Positions 43,534-52,194 of a DNA stretch of 63,224 nucleotides are shown here, one piece after another. Origin of the DNA: an uncultured Lachnospiraceae bacterium. GTDB taxonomy: Bacteria; Bacillota; Clostridia; Lachnospirales; Lachnospiraceae. The stretch covers positions 1 to 63,224 of the forward strand of contig CALWGV010000049.1 of NCBI GenBank assembly GCA_944380185.1, in the 5' to 3' direction. Within the stretch, counting starts at the first letter, position 1, and each line of letters begins with the position of its first letter. The notes under the pieces are model-generated. The model was not told where the DNA came from. It searched no databases and worked only from the letters and a program-made list of their open reading frames with translations. Made by a program: the position numbers and the translations under genes.

Positions 43534-44961
43534 TTAATTCCCTGCAAACACCTCCGACAGCCACGCATCATAGGCGGGAATCCAGCCGCCCTGGGCGCCA
43601 AATCCATGGGGTATATCGTCCAGCTGCAGCCGCTCCACCTCCACGCCGGCCTCCTCGGCCGCGTCGGCATTGGCCAGGAACTGATCATAGAAAGGATCCC
43701 TGGTGCCATAGCAGTAGAAGGTGGGCGGCAGTTCGCCGGACTGCAGCAGCTCCACATCGGTGGTGCCCACGCTGAGCCGTCCATAGAAGGAATAGATCAT
43801 ACCGCAGGCTGCCGCGTCGGCGGATATCCGATCCAGCCCATCCGGCTCATAGTCCGGATCCAGAGCCGTTCCATCCACCAGCCCGTCGAAGTGCAGCAGC
43901 ATCTCGCCGCTCAGAATCCCGCCGGCGGAAAATCCCATCACGGCGATGTCCTCTTCCTCGATGCCGTACTCTGCCGCATGGGCCCGGACGAAGCGCACCG
44001 CCCTGGCCAGGTCCAGGGCTCCCTCCTGCTGAGTATAGGGCCGCAGGCGATAATCCACCACAAAGCTCTGATAGCCCCGGGCGCTCAGGGCCTCCGCCAC
44101 ATCCACTCCCTCCGGCTGGTCGCTGCGAAACTGGAACGCACCGCCGGGACAGATGAGCACCGCACCCTTTACCTCGGTTCCCTCCGGCACCGGAAAGCTG
44201 GTGATATAAGGGCGGAAATCCGGATCGTCAAAATACCCTCCGTTATTGACCGTATACTCGGTGACGGCGGGCGCATTTCCTTCCTCCCACAGATAGAGGA
44301 CCTGCTGCGCATCCGGGGTCACTGTGGCCGTGGCCACCGTATTGCCCTCCCCTGCAAGGGGAGTAAAGCTCTCGCCGGAAAGCCCCAGGCTCTCCGCCCA
44401 CTGCTCTATCTCCCGCTTCTGCTCCTCTGCATCCGCCTCACTGTCCAAAAGCAGGGCGCTCCCGCCCATCAAAGCGCCCGGCTGAAGCTCCGATATGGCG
44501 GAAAAAATCCCTTCTTTGTTGTTTTCCTCTCCTGCCGCAAAGGGATAAATCGTCCGCGCTCCCATATCGCTCTCTGCCAGAAAAGCCTGCACGTCCTCCG
44601 GCAGGACGTTTCCCTGGGCCTCAAATCCCAGCAGGATAAATTCATAGGAGCCAAAGGACAGGCCGCCTTCCGCCTCGTTTCCTATTTCCATTAAATCGCC
44701 GCCCAGCGCAGCACGAAGTGTTTCCGCCGCCGATTCCATTTCTGATTCTGCCTCTCCTTCTGTCCCTCCATCTGTTTCTCCTTCCGCCCCTGTTTCCGGC
44801 TGCGCTGAGGCCGTATCCTCTGCTGACGCTGTCTGCGCTTGCTCCGTGCCGGAGCAGCCTGCAAGCCCCAACAGTAAGGCCGCTGCCAAAACAGACAGCG
44901 CTGTTTTGAGCCTAATCTTTATCCTATTATTTTTTGTTTTATTCTTCTTCATCCGGCACAT
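43534..44961 (-). CDS. Alpha/beta-hydrolase lipoprotein, copy 1
   Basis: This 475-residue exported lipoprotein has KTALSVLAAALLLGLAGC with the lipobox Cys near residue 36, a low-complexity Glu/Ala/Gly linker, and an N-terminal alpha/beta domain of unclear type (about 80-200). From about residue 230 it is an esterase-like alpha/beta hydrolase: oxyanion CPGGAFQ, nucleophile elbow MGFSAGG, Asp in GTRDPFYD and His in DIPHGFG. BD-FAE/acetyl-xylan-esterase-like deacylation is possible. AGGAGG lies close to the first ATG; the ATG three codons later is also possible. It follows its paralogue by 17 bases. Confidence 0.82.
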   Translation of the reverse strand: MCRMKKNKTKNNRIKIRLKTALSVLAAALLLGLAGCSGTEQAQTASAEDTASAQPETGAEGETDGGTEGEAESEMESAAETLRAALGGDLMEIGNEAEGGLSFGSYEFILLGFEAQGNVLPEDVQAFLAESDMGARTIYPFAAGEENNKEGIFSAISELQPGALMGGSALLLDSEADAEEQKREIEQWAESLGLSGESFTPLAGEGNTVATATVTPDAQQVLYLWEEGNAPAVTEYTVNNGGYFDDPDFRPYITSFPVPEGTEVKGAVLICPGGAFQFRSDQPEGVDVAEALSARGYQSFVVDYRLRPYTQQEGALDLARAVRFVRAHAAEYGIEEEDIAVMGFSAGGILSGEMLLHFDGLVDGTALDPDYEPDGLDRISADAAACGMIYSFYGRLSVGTTDVELLQSGELPPTFYCYGTRDPFYDQFLANADAAEEAGVEVERLQLDDIPHGFGAQGGWIPAYDAWLSEVFAGN

Positions 44962-44978
44962 TTTCCTCCTGCATCTTC

Positions 44979-46124
44979 CTACATCTGCTCTTCCCAGAAA
45001 GCTACCGCCTGATCAAGCCATCCCTCGGCCACCGTGCCCGTACCCAGGCCAAAACCATGGCTGAGCCCCGGATAGTGGTGAAACTCCGTGGGGATTCCCA
45101 AAGCACGCAGATTGTCTATGCGGCTTTGCATCGTCCTCCAGCTGGCTATCCCGTCTCTCTCCCCCACGCAGGCAAAAGTCGGCGGATCGTCCTCCGTATA
45201 GTCGGTGTGCCCGGTATACTGCATGATCACCGCACCCGGCCGGGGCAGCTCATCCCCGCCGAAGGCCGCCGGCCCATAGGAACCCAGCCAGGCAGCCATC
45301 CGCCCTCCGGCGGAGCCGCCCCACAGCGAGTAGCAGTCCGTGTCCACTCCCAGCTCGTCGGCATTTTCGAAAACAAAGCTGATGGCGCGGGCCAGATCCT
45401 CGCAGGCCGTCTGCGCACCCGGCCGGTAGATCAGCGCAAAGGCATTATATCCCCGCTTTGACAGCTCCAGAGCATGGGGAAAGCTATCCTGCATGGCCCC
45501 CACGTAGGCAAAGCCGCCGCCGGCATTGCAGATGGCAAATCTGGCCCCCTCCTCGCCCCGGAAGAAAAACAGGCCTGTGTCCTCCTTCTCCGGGTCAGCC
45601 GCCTTTTCCTCGTCAGTATAAATATCATAAAAGACCGTCTCTCCGGCGGCAGCCTGATCGTGAAAATAGTTGGCGATCTCCACCGTCTTGTCCGGGTCAA
45701 TATTATTGTACCAGGTCAGGCTGAGCTCTCCCAGGGTATCCCCGCTGTAATACCAGTCGTCCACCGGGAAGATAAGCCGTCCGTAATCACCGAAAACCGG
45801 ATCGTTAATTACCTCCTCAATGGGCGTGTCCGCCGTATATGCCTCATAGCCTGTCTGCACTGAAGGAGCGCTGCTGCTCTCTGTCTCCAGGCTCATGCTC
45901 TCTCCCTCCGTTTCCTCCATCAAACTTTCTCTTGTTTCTTCCTGCGCCGCCTCTTCCTGCACCGTTTCTTCCTGCGTCGTCTCCGCCGCTTCCGTCCCGC
46001 TCTCCGCCGTCGCTGCGGCCACGCTCTCGGCCATGCTCTCATGCCGGCGTGCCGCACAGCCGGCCAGTACCAGAATCATCCCTAAGATCAGGCACGGCAC
46101 CGCTCCCAAAATCCATCTTTTCAT
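44979..46124 (-). CDS. Alpha/beta-hydrolase lipoprotein, copy 2
   Basis: This 381-residue paralogue of the neighbouring hydrolase has signal and lipobox LILGMILVLAGC (Cys near 23), then an Ala/Glu/Thr linker to about residue 85. A hydrolase domain follows with AICNAGGGFAYVG, elbow LWGGSAGGRMAAW, acidic residue in CVGERDGIASW and catalytic His in PGLSHGFGLG. It is likely an esterase working on acylated sugars or peptides at the cell surface. A TATAAT (46175-46180) sits in the T-tract of the upstream terminator. Confidence 0.82.
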   Translation of the reverse strand: MKRWILGAVPCLILGMILVLAGCAARRHESMAESVAAATAESGTEAAETTQEETVQEEAAQEETRESLMEETEGESMSLETESSSAPSVQTGYEAYTADTPIEEVINDPVFGDYGRLIFPVDDWYYSGDTLGELSLTWYNNIDPDKTVEIANYFHDQAAAGETVFYDIYTDEEKAADPEKEDTGLFFFRGEEGARFAICNAGGGFAYVGAMQDSFPHALELSKRGYNAFALIYRPGAQTACEDLARAISFVFENADELGVDTDCYSLWGGSAGGRMAAWLGSYGPAAFGGDELPRPGAVIMQYTGHTDYTEDDPPTFACVGERDGIASWRTMQSRIDNLRALGIPTEFHHYPGLSHGFGLGTGTVAEGWLDQAVAFWEEQM

Positions 46125-46180
46125 GGTTATATCATCTATCCTTTCTGCCGAATACAGCCTTATCCAATGCCTACATTATA

Positions 46181-46209
46181 AAAAAAACGAGACCTCCGCA
46201 GAAGTCTCG
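46181..46209 (-). terminator. Terminator after lgt
   Basis: CGAGAC ... GTCTCG followed by T7 on the minus strand. The T-run continues into TATAAT, which may be the -10 box of the next gene. Confidence 0.75.
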
Positions 46210-46288
46210 ATTCGTTATGCTATATATACCGCAAGGTTAATGATACGCCGGAAACATCCGTCCCGACCGCTTTCAGCCTGAGCGCTCC

Positions 46289-47053
46289 CTATGCTGCGGC
46301 GGCTTTCTTTCCTCTCCGCCCGCAGATCACGACAATAGCCACACCGGCAAGCAAGATAAACAGGGAAATAAACTGGGAAGTGGACAGACCTCCCACTGCC
46401 CCTCTGGGATCGTCCCGCAGAAGCTCGATCAGAGAACGGCCGATGCTGTAAAAGATCAGATAAAAGCCGGCCACCTGCCCATCTCCCTTTTTGCGCTTTG
46501 CCAGCCACACTAGCACGAAAAAGTGCAAAAAGTCTGCTGCGCTGGAAATCAGCTGCGTGGGGATTAACGGCACGCCGTTGGGCGCAATATGGGACTCGGT
46601 AAACACCACATGAAACCAGCTGTCTGTCTCCCTGCCATAGCAGCAGCCCGCCAGGAAGCAGCCGATGCGGCCAAAGCCCTGGGCCAGGGCCACCGACGGC
46701 ATGGCCAGATCAAAATATTGGAGGAAACTCAGCTTTTTGACGCGGCAGTAGAGAAAGCCGGCCAGGATTCCCCCCAGAATTCCTCCGTATATCACAAAGC
46801 CGTTGCCGATATCCAGAAGGATAGAAGGATCCTGAATAATGGAGGGCAGCTCCACAATCCAGTACAGCACCTTGGAGCCGATAACGCCTCCCACGACGCC
46901 CCAGATGGCAATATTAAAGATATGATCTCCATTCAGATTGTATTTGGGGGCACGCCTTTCCGCCACCACCACGGCCATGATCACACCGATAGCGATCATC
47001 AGACCATAGCTGTATACGGTAAAGGGCCCTATGGAAAATAACTCCGGTTTCAC
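46289..47053 (-). CDS. lgt: Prolipoprotein diacylglyceryl transferase
   Basis: This 254-residue membrane enzyme adds diacylglycerol to the lipobox Cys of prolipoproteins. It has seven membrane segments and the Lgt signature with GRIGCFLAGCCYGRETD near residue 130; the start MKPELFSIGPFTVYSYGLMIAIG is typical. Translation starts at GTG 47053 with GAGGT upstream. It sits ahead of two lipoprotein genes, which are its own type of substrate. Confidence 0.95.
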   Translation of the reverse strand: MKPELFSIGPFTVYSYGLMIAIGVIMAVVVAERRAPKYNLNGDHIFNIAIWGVVGGVIGSKVLYWIVELPSIIQDPSILLDIGNGFVIYGGILGGILAGFLYCRVKKLSFLQYFDLAMPSVALAQGFGRIGCFLAGCCYGRETDSWFHVVFTESHIAPNGVPLIPTQLISSAADFLHFFVLVWLAKRKKGDGQVAGFYLIFYSIGRSLIELLRDDPRGAVGGLSTSQFISLFILLAGVAIVVICGRRGKKAAAA

Positions 47054-47147
47054 GCAATTTTACCTCGTTTCTGTCGATTTTATTGCAGTACGCTTTCCAG
47101 TACGTTTTCCCTGCAACGCGATTTTATTATTGTTCCCTTTTGTTCTT

Positions 47148-48485
47148 TTACTCTTTCCCAATCTGTCCCAGCAGATATTCTCTGGTATTGCGGCAAGGGT
47201 CTTCCAGCACCAGCTCCAAAAGCCTCTGCAGTTCTTTGCCCAGCTGCGGTCCCGGCCGCATCCCTGCCGCGATCAGATCGCTGCCCTTCACGGCCAGATC
47301 TGAAAGGGACACGCACTCCTCCTCTTTCAGGATCTCAGCGGTCAGCCTCCGGATCTTGTCGAGCTCCGGCATAATCAGGGAGATGGCATAATCGCTTTTT
47401 GCCAAGGTATCCGCCTCAAAGACGTCCAGAAGATCCGGAAAATTCTCCTGGCCCACCTTGTTCATCAGCCGGCGGATCGCTTTCTTATCGGCATGCAGGG
47501 CATAATCATGCCACCCGATCAAAAGGCACACCTTCTGTATCGTATGATTATCATATTTCAGGCCGCGCAAGAACCCTTCCGCCCACTGCCGGCTCGCCTG
47601 CGCATGGCCGTAGAAGTGGTCGCAGCCCTGCTCATCGGTGGTACCCGTCCACCCTTTGCCCACGTCGTGCAGAAGCATTGTAAGCCGGGGAATAAGCCGG
47701 GGCGGGGCGGCCTCCACCGCCTTCAGCGTATGCTCTCCCACCGTATAGCGGTGAAATGGATTTCTCTGGGGCAGTTCCATCAGCCGGTCAAACTCCGGCA
47801 GAACCACCTTCGTCATGCCCGTCTCATAGAGCAGGCGGAAATAATCCGGATGAGGCGAAGTCAAAAGCTTATTCAGCTCCACCTGGATTCTCTCTTTGCT
47901 GACCTTGGAAAGAGTCTGAGCCAATTCCTTCGCCGCCTGCAGAGTGTCCTCCTCGATGGCAAAGCCCAGCTGGGCGGAAAAGCGCACGGCCCGCATCAGC
48001 CGCAGGGCGTCCTCGGAAAATCTCTCCCGCGCACAGCCCACACAGCGGATCACGCCCCGCCGCAGATCCTCCATCCCGCCAAAGCAGTCCACCAGCCCTT
48101 CCGCATCATTGTAGGCCATGGCGTTGATGGTAAAATCCCGTCTCTTCAGATCCTCCTCCAGGCTGGAGGTAAACTCCACGTTTTTGGGATGGCGGCCATC
48201 CTCATAAATCCCATCTACCCGGTAGGTCGTCACCTCATAGCCCTCCCTGCCGTCCATGACGGTCACCGTCCCGTGCTGGATGCCGGTGTCGATGGTACGT
48301 CGAAACAGGGCCTTCACCTGGCTGGGCAGGGCTGAGGTGGTGATATCCCAGTCTCCCGGCCTCCGTCCCAGAACAGAGTCCCGGACGCAGCCGCCCACCA
48401 CGTAAGCCTCGTACCCCGCCTGCTGCAGACGGCCGACAACGCGAGCGGCAGCCGGAGGCATTTCAATATGAATTTTGTCCGTCAT
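47148..48485 (-). CDS. cca: CCA tRNA nucleotidyltransferase with HD domain
   Basis: This 445-residue enzyme adds CCA to tRNA 3' ends. The nucleotidyltransferase head has YVVGGCVRDSVLGRRPGDWDITTSA, then RRDFTINAMAYN and an RFSEDALRLMRAVRF neck. A C-terminal HD domain (MLLHDVGKGW, then HDYALHADKKAIRR) suggests phosphatase or phosphodiesterase activity. The ATG at 48485 follows GGAGGAG. Both tRNA genes in this window lack CCA, consistent with dependence on it. Confidence 0.95.
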   Translation of the reverse strand: MTDKIHIEMPPAAARVVGRLQQAGYEAYVVGGCVRDSVLGRRPGDWDITTSALPSQVKALFRRTIDTGIQHGTVTVMDGREGYEVTTYRVDGIYEDGRHPKNVEFTSSLEEDLKRRDFTINAMAYNDAEGLVDCFGGMEDLRRGVIRCVGCARERFSEDALRLMRAVRFSAQLGFAIEEDTLQAAKELAQTLSKVSKERIQVELNKLLTSPHPDYFRLLYETGMTKVVLPEFDRLMELPQRNPFHRYTVGEHTLKAVEAAPPRLIPRLTMLLHDVGKGWTGTTDEQGCDHFYGHAQASRQWAEGFLRGLKYDNHTIQKVCLLIGWHDYALHADKKAIRRLMNKVGQENFPDLLDVFEADTLAKSDYAISLIMPELDKIRRLTAEILKEEECVSLSDLAVKGSDLIAAGMRPGPQLGKELQRLLELVLEDPCRNTREYLLGQIGKE

Positions 48486-48590
48486 GGGCGTCTCCTCCTC
48501 TCCGAAACAGGGATGCTTACATCTTAGCACAATTTGCGGAGAATTGCGACAGAAGATTTTGTGAAGAAAGGCAAGCTATATAAATGCCTA

Positions 48591-48638
48591 TAAAAAGATG
48601 CTGCCACATCTGCGATTTTTAATCACTGATGTGACAGC
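48591..48638 (-). terminator. Terminator of the HD-proS operon
   Basis: GCTGTCACATC ... GATGTGGCAGC followed by ATCTTTTT on the minus strand, about 50 bases after proS. Confidence 0.75.
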
Positions 48639-48686
48639 CCCTTCCTTATTTACATCCTATTACGATATCTCATTCACTTTTATCCA

Positions 48687-50126
48687 TCAATAAGCCTTGC
48701 CCCAGATCACCATGGCTTTGGCCGGGCGGCCGCAGACCGGGCAGACATCCCCGATATGCTCCTGGGCAAAAGGCATGCAGCGGGAGGTCGCGGTGGTGTC
48801 CTCCTTGATCTTGTTTTCGCAGGCCTCGTCTCCGCACCACATCATCTTCACAAAGCCGGGCTTGTTGTCGATCGTCTCCTTGAACTCCTCATAGGTCTCT
48901 GCCGTGTAGATATGGGCGTCTCTGTGCTCCCTGGCTCTCTCCAGCATATCCTTCTGCATCGCCTCCAGGAGCTTTGCCGTTTCTTCAGCCAGATGCGCAA
49001 AAGGCACGGTAACCTTCTCCCTGGTATCCCGGCGCACCAGCACGGCATGTCCGGCCTCGATATCCTTCGGACCGATCTCCACGCGGATCGGGATTCCCCT
49101 CATCTCCTGCTCGCTGAATTTCCATCCCGGGCTCTTGTCGGAATCATCGGTCTTCACACGGATACCGGCGGCAGCCAGGGTCCTGCGGATCTCCTCGGCC
49201 TTCTCCAGCACCCCTTCCTTGCGTTGCTGAATCGGGATGATCATCACCTGGGTGGGAGCAATCCTGGGCGGCAGCACCAGTCCGCTGTCATCACCGTGGG
49301 TCATGATGATGGCGCCGATGATACGGGTGCTCATGCCCCAGGAGGTCTGGTGGACGTACTGAAGCTGATTGTTCTTATCGGAATACTGGATGCCGAAGGC
49401 TCTGGCGAAGCCGTCGCCGAAATTATGGCTGGTGCCGGACTGCAGAGCCTTGCCGTCATGCATCATGGCCTCGATGGTGTAGGTGGACTCTGCGCCGGCG
49501 AATTTCTCCTTGTCCGTCTTCTGACCGCGGATCACCGGAATAGCCAGCACCTCCTCACAGAAGTCCGCATAGACGTTGAGCATCTGCTTGGTGCGCTCCT
49601 CGGCCTCCTCGGCTGTGGCGTGGGCCGTATGCCCCTCCTGCCACAAAAACTCGCGGGAACGCAGGAACGGACGAGTCGTCTTCTCCCAGCGCACCACGGA
49701 GCACCACTGATTGTACAGCTTCGGCAGATCACGGTAGGATTCCACCTCTTTCGCGTAGAAATCACAGAATAATGTCTCCGACGTGGGGCGCACACAGAGC
49801 CTCTCCGGCAGCTCCTCCATGCCGCCGTGGGTCACCCAGGCCACTTCCGGGGCAAAGCCCTCCACATGGTCCTTCTCCTTCTGCAGAAGGCTCTCCGGGA
49901 TAAACATGGGCATGTACACGTTCTCCACGCCAGTCTCCTTAAACCGGGCGTCCAGCTCCTTCTGGATATTCTCCCAGAGAGCGTAGCCCGCCGGCTTGAT
50001 CACCATGCAGCCGCGCACGCTGGAATAGTCGATCAGCTCTGCCTTGATCACCACGTCCGTATACCACTGAGCGAAATCCTCATTCATGGAAGTGATGGCC
50101 TCTACCAGTTTCTTTTCCTTTGCCAT
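48687..50126 (-). CDS. proS: Prolyl-tRNA synthetase, short type
   Basis: This 479-residue class II synthetase is of the ProS type lacking the editing domain. Motif 2 [27 protein letters not shown] and motif 3 ([26 protein letters not shown]) are clear. The C-terminal Cys-containing zinc-like domain ends [21 protein letters not shown], with the characteristic terminal Tyr. AGAGGAGAG precedes the ATG. It lies 18 bases after an HD-domain gene, both behind a proline T-box. Confidence 0.96.
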   Translation of the reverse strand: MAKEKKLVEAITSMNEDFAQWYTDVVIKAELIDYSSVRGCMVIKPAGYALWENIQKELDARFKETGVENVYMPMFIPESLLQKEKDHVEGFAPEVAWVTHGGMEELPERLCVRPTSETLFCDFYAKEVESYRDLPKLYNQWCSVVRWEKTTRPFLRSREFLWQEGHTAHATAEEAEERTKQMLNVYADFCEEVLAIPVIRGQKTDKEKFAGAESTYTIEAMMHDGKALQSGTSHNFGDGFARAFGIQYSDKNNQLQYVHQTSWGMSTRIIGAIIMTHGDDSGLVLPPRIAPTQVMIIPIQQRKEGVLEKAEEIRRTLAAAGIRVKTDDSDKSPGWKFSEQEMRGIPIRVEIGPKDIEAGHAVLVRRDTREKVTVPFAHLAEETAKLLEAMQKDMLERAREHRDAHIYTAETYEEFKETIDNKPGFVKMMWCGDEACENKIKEDTTATSRCMPFAQEHIGDVCPVCGRPAKAMVIWGKAY

Positions 50127-50144
50127 ATTCTCTCTCCTCTTAAA

Positions 50145-50840
50145 TTAAATTTCTTCATTCTCGTCCGATTCCGGCCTTTCGTCCGGCCATTCCGTTCCGG
50201 GAAGGGTCAGCTGACGATAAAGATTCTCATAAACAGCTATCTGGAAATCCAGCCTCTCCCGCCAAAGAGCTGTGGCCGCCGGAGACGAGAGTGTGGCCTC
50301 GCGGTACTCACGAACGGCCGGCAGTATGATATCCAGCCAGGCGATCTGATCGCCGATTGCTTTCCGGCTGAATCCATTGACCTCCAAAAGCTCATACACC
50401 CGATAAATGTCAAAACGGTCAATATCGTCGCAGTCCCCGATCAGACTGGCAAGCACCGTTTTCTCTCCCGGGAAATCCGCCTCATCGTCCACATGGATGG
50501 CAATCCCATAGCAGATTTCCTCCGTCTTCTCCGGAGAAAGACCCAATCCCAGCAGCCATGGCCTGGCAATCCGCACCGATTCCCGGCCGTGATTCAGCCA
50601 ATCCTCCTGCGTGAGGAATTCCCGTCCATAGCTGATATCATGGAGCAGACAGCCTAATACCAGCGCCTCCTCATCCAACCCGTCCGCCCTGGCGATCTGC
50701 GCCCCGACGGCCGCCACCCGCAGGGAATGCTGATAACGGTAGGAAAACTGGCCCGGATTTTTACTGAAATATGGGCTTTTGGACAGATACTCCCGCAGAT
50801 ACTTCCTGGTTTTTTCAATTCTTTCCGATTTTGCAGACAT
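50145..50840 (-). CDS. HD-domain hydrolase in the proS operon
   Basis: This 231-residue protein has the HD metal-site sequence: His in YQHSLRVAAVGA, the HD pair in LLHDISYG, and a later His in IAIHVDDEADF with Asp in IGDCDDIDRFD. HD proteins hydrolyse phosphoesters of nucleotides, tRNA or second messengers; the substrate is unknown. The ATG at 50840 follows GAGGAGGG. It is the first gene after the proline T-box, so it is made when proline is short, which is worth noting for a function linked to translation stress. Confidence 0.82.
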   Translation of the reverse strand: MSAKSERIEKTRKYLREYLSKSPYFSKNPGQFSYRYQHSLRVAAVGAQIARADGLDEEALVLGCLLHDISYGREFLTQEDWLNHGRESVRIARPWLLGLGLSPEKTEEICYGIAIHVDDEADFPGEKTVLASLIGDCDDIDRFDIYRVYELLEVNGFSRKAIGDQIAWLDIILPAVREYREATLSSPAATALWRERLDFQIAVYENLYRQLTLPGTEWPDERPESDENEEI

Positions 50841-50910
50841 CCGTTTCCCTCCTCTCGAGACCTCTCCTCCCCGTTTCTGCGCCAAAACTGATGGCTTCGC
50901 TCTTTTACGT

Positions 50911-51174
50911 AAAAAAAGCCGGATCGTCTGCCCATACAGGGACCAGACAATCCGGCGGTACCACCCTTATTCACCGGCGTACCGGTGCTCTCTGCAGCCT
51001 ATAACGCGGGCCGACGCGTTCCGTTTGTGCCGCGGCAGTGTACGTCTACGCCATGGCTTTTCACGGAAAGCTCCCAGGCAGGTTCGTCCGCCGTGCGCGG
51101 TCAGACCTCTCAGCATCCGGCCTGTTCTCTGTATCCGCCACCTTGCAGCTACTGTTCCTGTTCATCGCTGTCGT
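50911..51174 (-). ncRNA. T-box riboswitch, probably proline-specific
   Basis: On the minus strand, AGGGTGGTACCGC (50955-50967) is the T-box sequence that pairs with the uncharged acceptor end. A terminator follows (GCCGGATTGTCTG ... CAGACGATCCGGC, then T7). In Stem I the closing strands CAGG and CCTG pair, and the triplet before that strand is CCT followed by G, placed exactly like ATC in the ilvA leader. CCT reads proline, matching proS. It controls the HD-domain gene and proS. Confidence 0.88.
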
Positions 51175-51180
51175 ATCGTT

Positions 51181-51209
51181 ATTTTATGCGATTTGACAGC
51201 GTTTGTCAA
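51181..51209 (-). promoter_or_regulatory. Promoter of the Pro T-box operon
   Basis: TTGACA (51204-51209), 17 bases and TAAAAT (51181-51186) on the minus strand. The -35 overlaps the stop codon of the preceding SGNH-like gene. Confidence 0.8.
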
Positions 51210-52171
51210 GACTGCACCGACTCCCATTCCGCCTCATACGTTTTCAGATCCTCGTCCCATCGGCCATAGGCCTCTTCGCCTCGGTGATCCGGCACATCAA
51301 AGTTATCTTTCAGCCAGCCGGCCAGCCACCTGGACACCTTCTCCGCTCCGAAGCAATTCATGTGATCCCCCTGATCCTTGGTATCCGTCTTCCAGTCGAT
51401 ACCCAACTCATCCCCCAGCAGATTCATGTCCAGGTAGGTGAGGCCGTATTCATTGGCCAGGGCCTGGATGCCATTGTGGTTGGGATAACTCCAGTTCAGA
51501 GCACTGGGGGTACTGACGAGAATCAGCTCTGCGCCCGCCTCCCGGCACAGCTTTACGATCTCATCCAGGCTCTTCTTGCCCCACCTGGCGATGTAGCGCA
51601 CATCCGACGTCGGGAACATATACTCTTTTACGTCAGCCGGCACAATGTCTGCATAGAACATATAGCCTCGATAAGGATCCTGCCAGGTGTACTCCACCGG
51701 TCCCAGGTCCTCGGCCCGCAGGGATTTCCAGCGGTCGTGATAGCGCAGAGCCGGTATCAGCCTTTCCAGCTTGGCAAACAGATAATCTTCCAGCTTGCAC
51801 TCCTTATAGATCACATTGGTCTCCAGAATCACCAGACGAGGCTTCTGCTTTTCCAGCGCCTGGCGCAGATACCCATAGGTCTCGTAGAGGCTTTCTCCCG
51901 CCGTCCCGCAGTTATAGGCCGCGATTCCCTTCTCTCTCCACATCACCATAGGGGAGATGGCCAGAGCACACTCGCTGTCCCCCAGGGCGACTACGTCGAT
52001 GGTGTTCTCCGGCTCCGCCAGGATTCCATTGGCCTTCATCTCATCCATACCAAAATCCTGCCGGTTGTTTTTGGGCCGAAACAGAAGAGAAAGACCATAC
52101 AGGCTTACCGCCAACAGAATCAGAAAGATCCCGGCCTCCAGCCAATGCTTCTGTTTTTTTGTCATTTTCAT
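51206..52171 (-). CDS. SGNH/DltD/AlgX-like protein partner of MBOAT acyltransferase
   Basis: This 321-residue membrane-anchored protein has one N-terminal helix (EAGIFLILLAVSLYGLSLLF) and then an extracytoplasmic domain with GDSECALAISP (GDS block of SGNH hydrolases), a Tyr/Asn-rich centre and the closing DHMNCFGAEKVSRWLAGWL with a conserved His. Proteins of this kind take acyl groups delivered by MBOAT proteins and place them on polysaccharides or teichoic acids. AGGAGG precedes the ATG at 52171. It starts 23 bases after the MBOAT gene. Confidence 0.82.
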   Translation of the reverse strand: MKMTKKQKHWLEAGIFLILLAVSLYGLSLLFRPKNNRQDFGMDEMKANGILAEPENTIDVVALGDSECALAISPMVMWREKGIAAYNCGTAGESLYETYGYLRQALEKQKPRLVILETNVIYKECKLEDYLFAKLERLIPALRYHDRWKSLRAEDLGPVEYTWQDPYRGYMFYADIVPADVKEYMFPTSDVRYIARWGKKSLDEIVKLCREAGAELILVSTPSALNWSYPNHNGIQALANEYGLTYLDMNLLGDELGIDWKTDTKDQGDHMNCFGAEKVSRWLAGWLKDNFDVPDHRGEEAYGRWDEDLKTYEAEWESVQS

Positions 52172-52194
52172 CCGTCTCACCTCCTGACCCTCTC

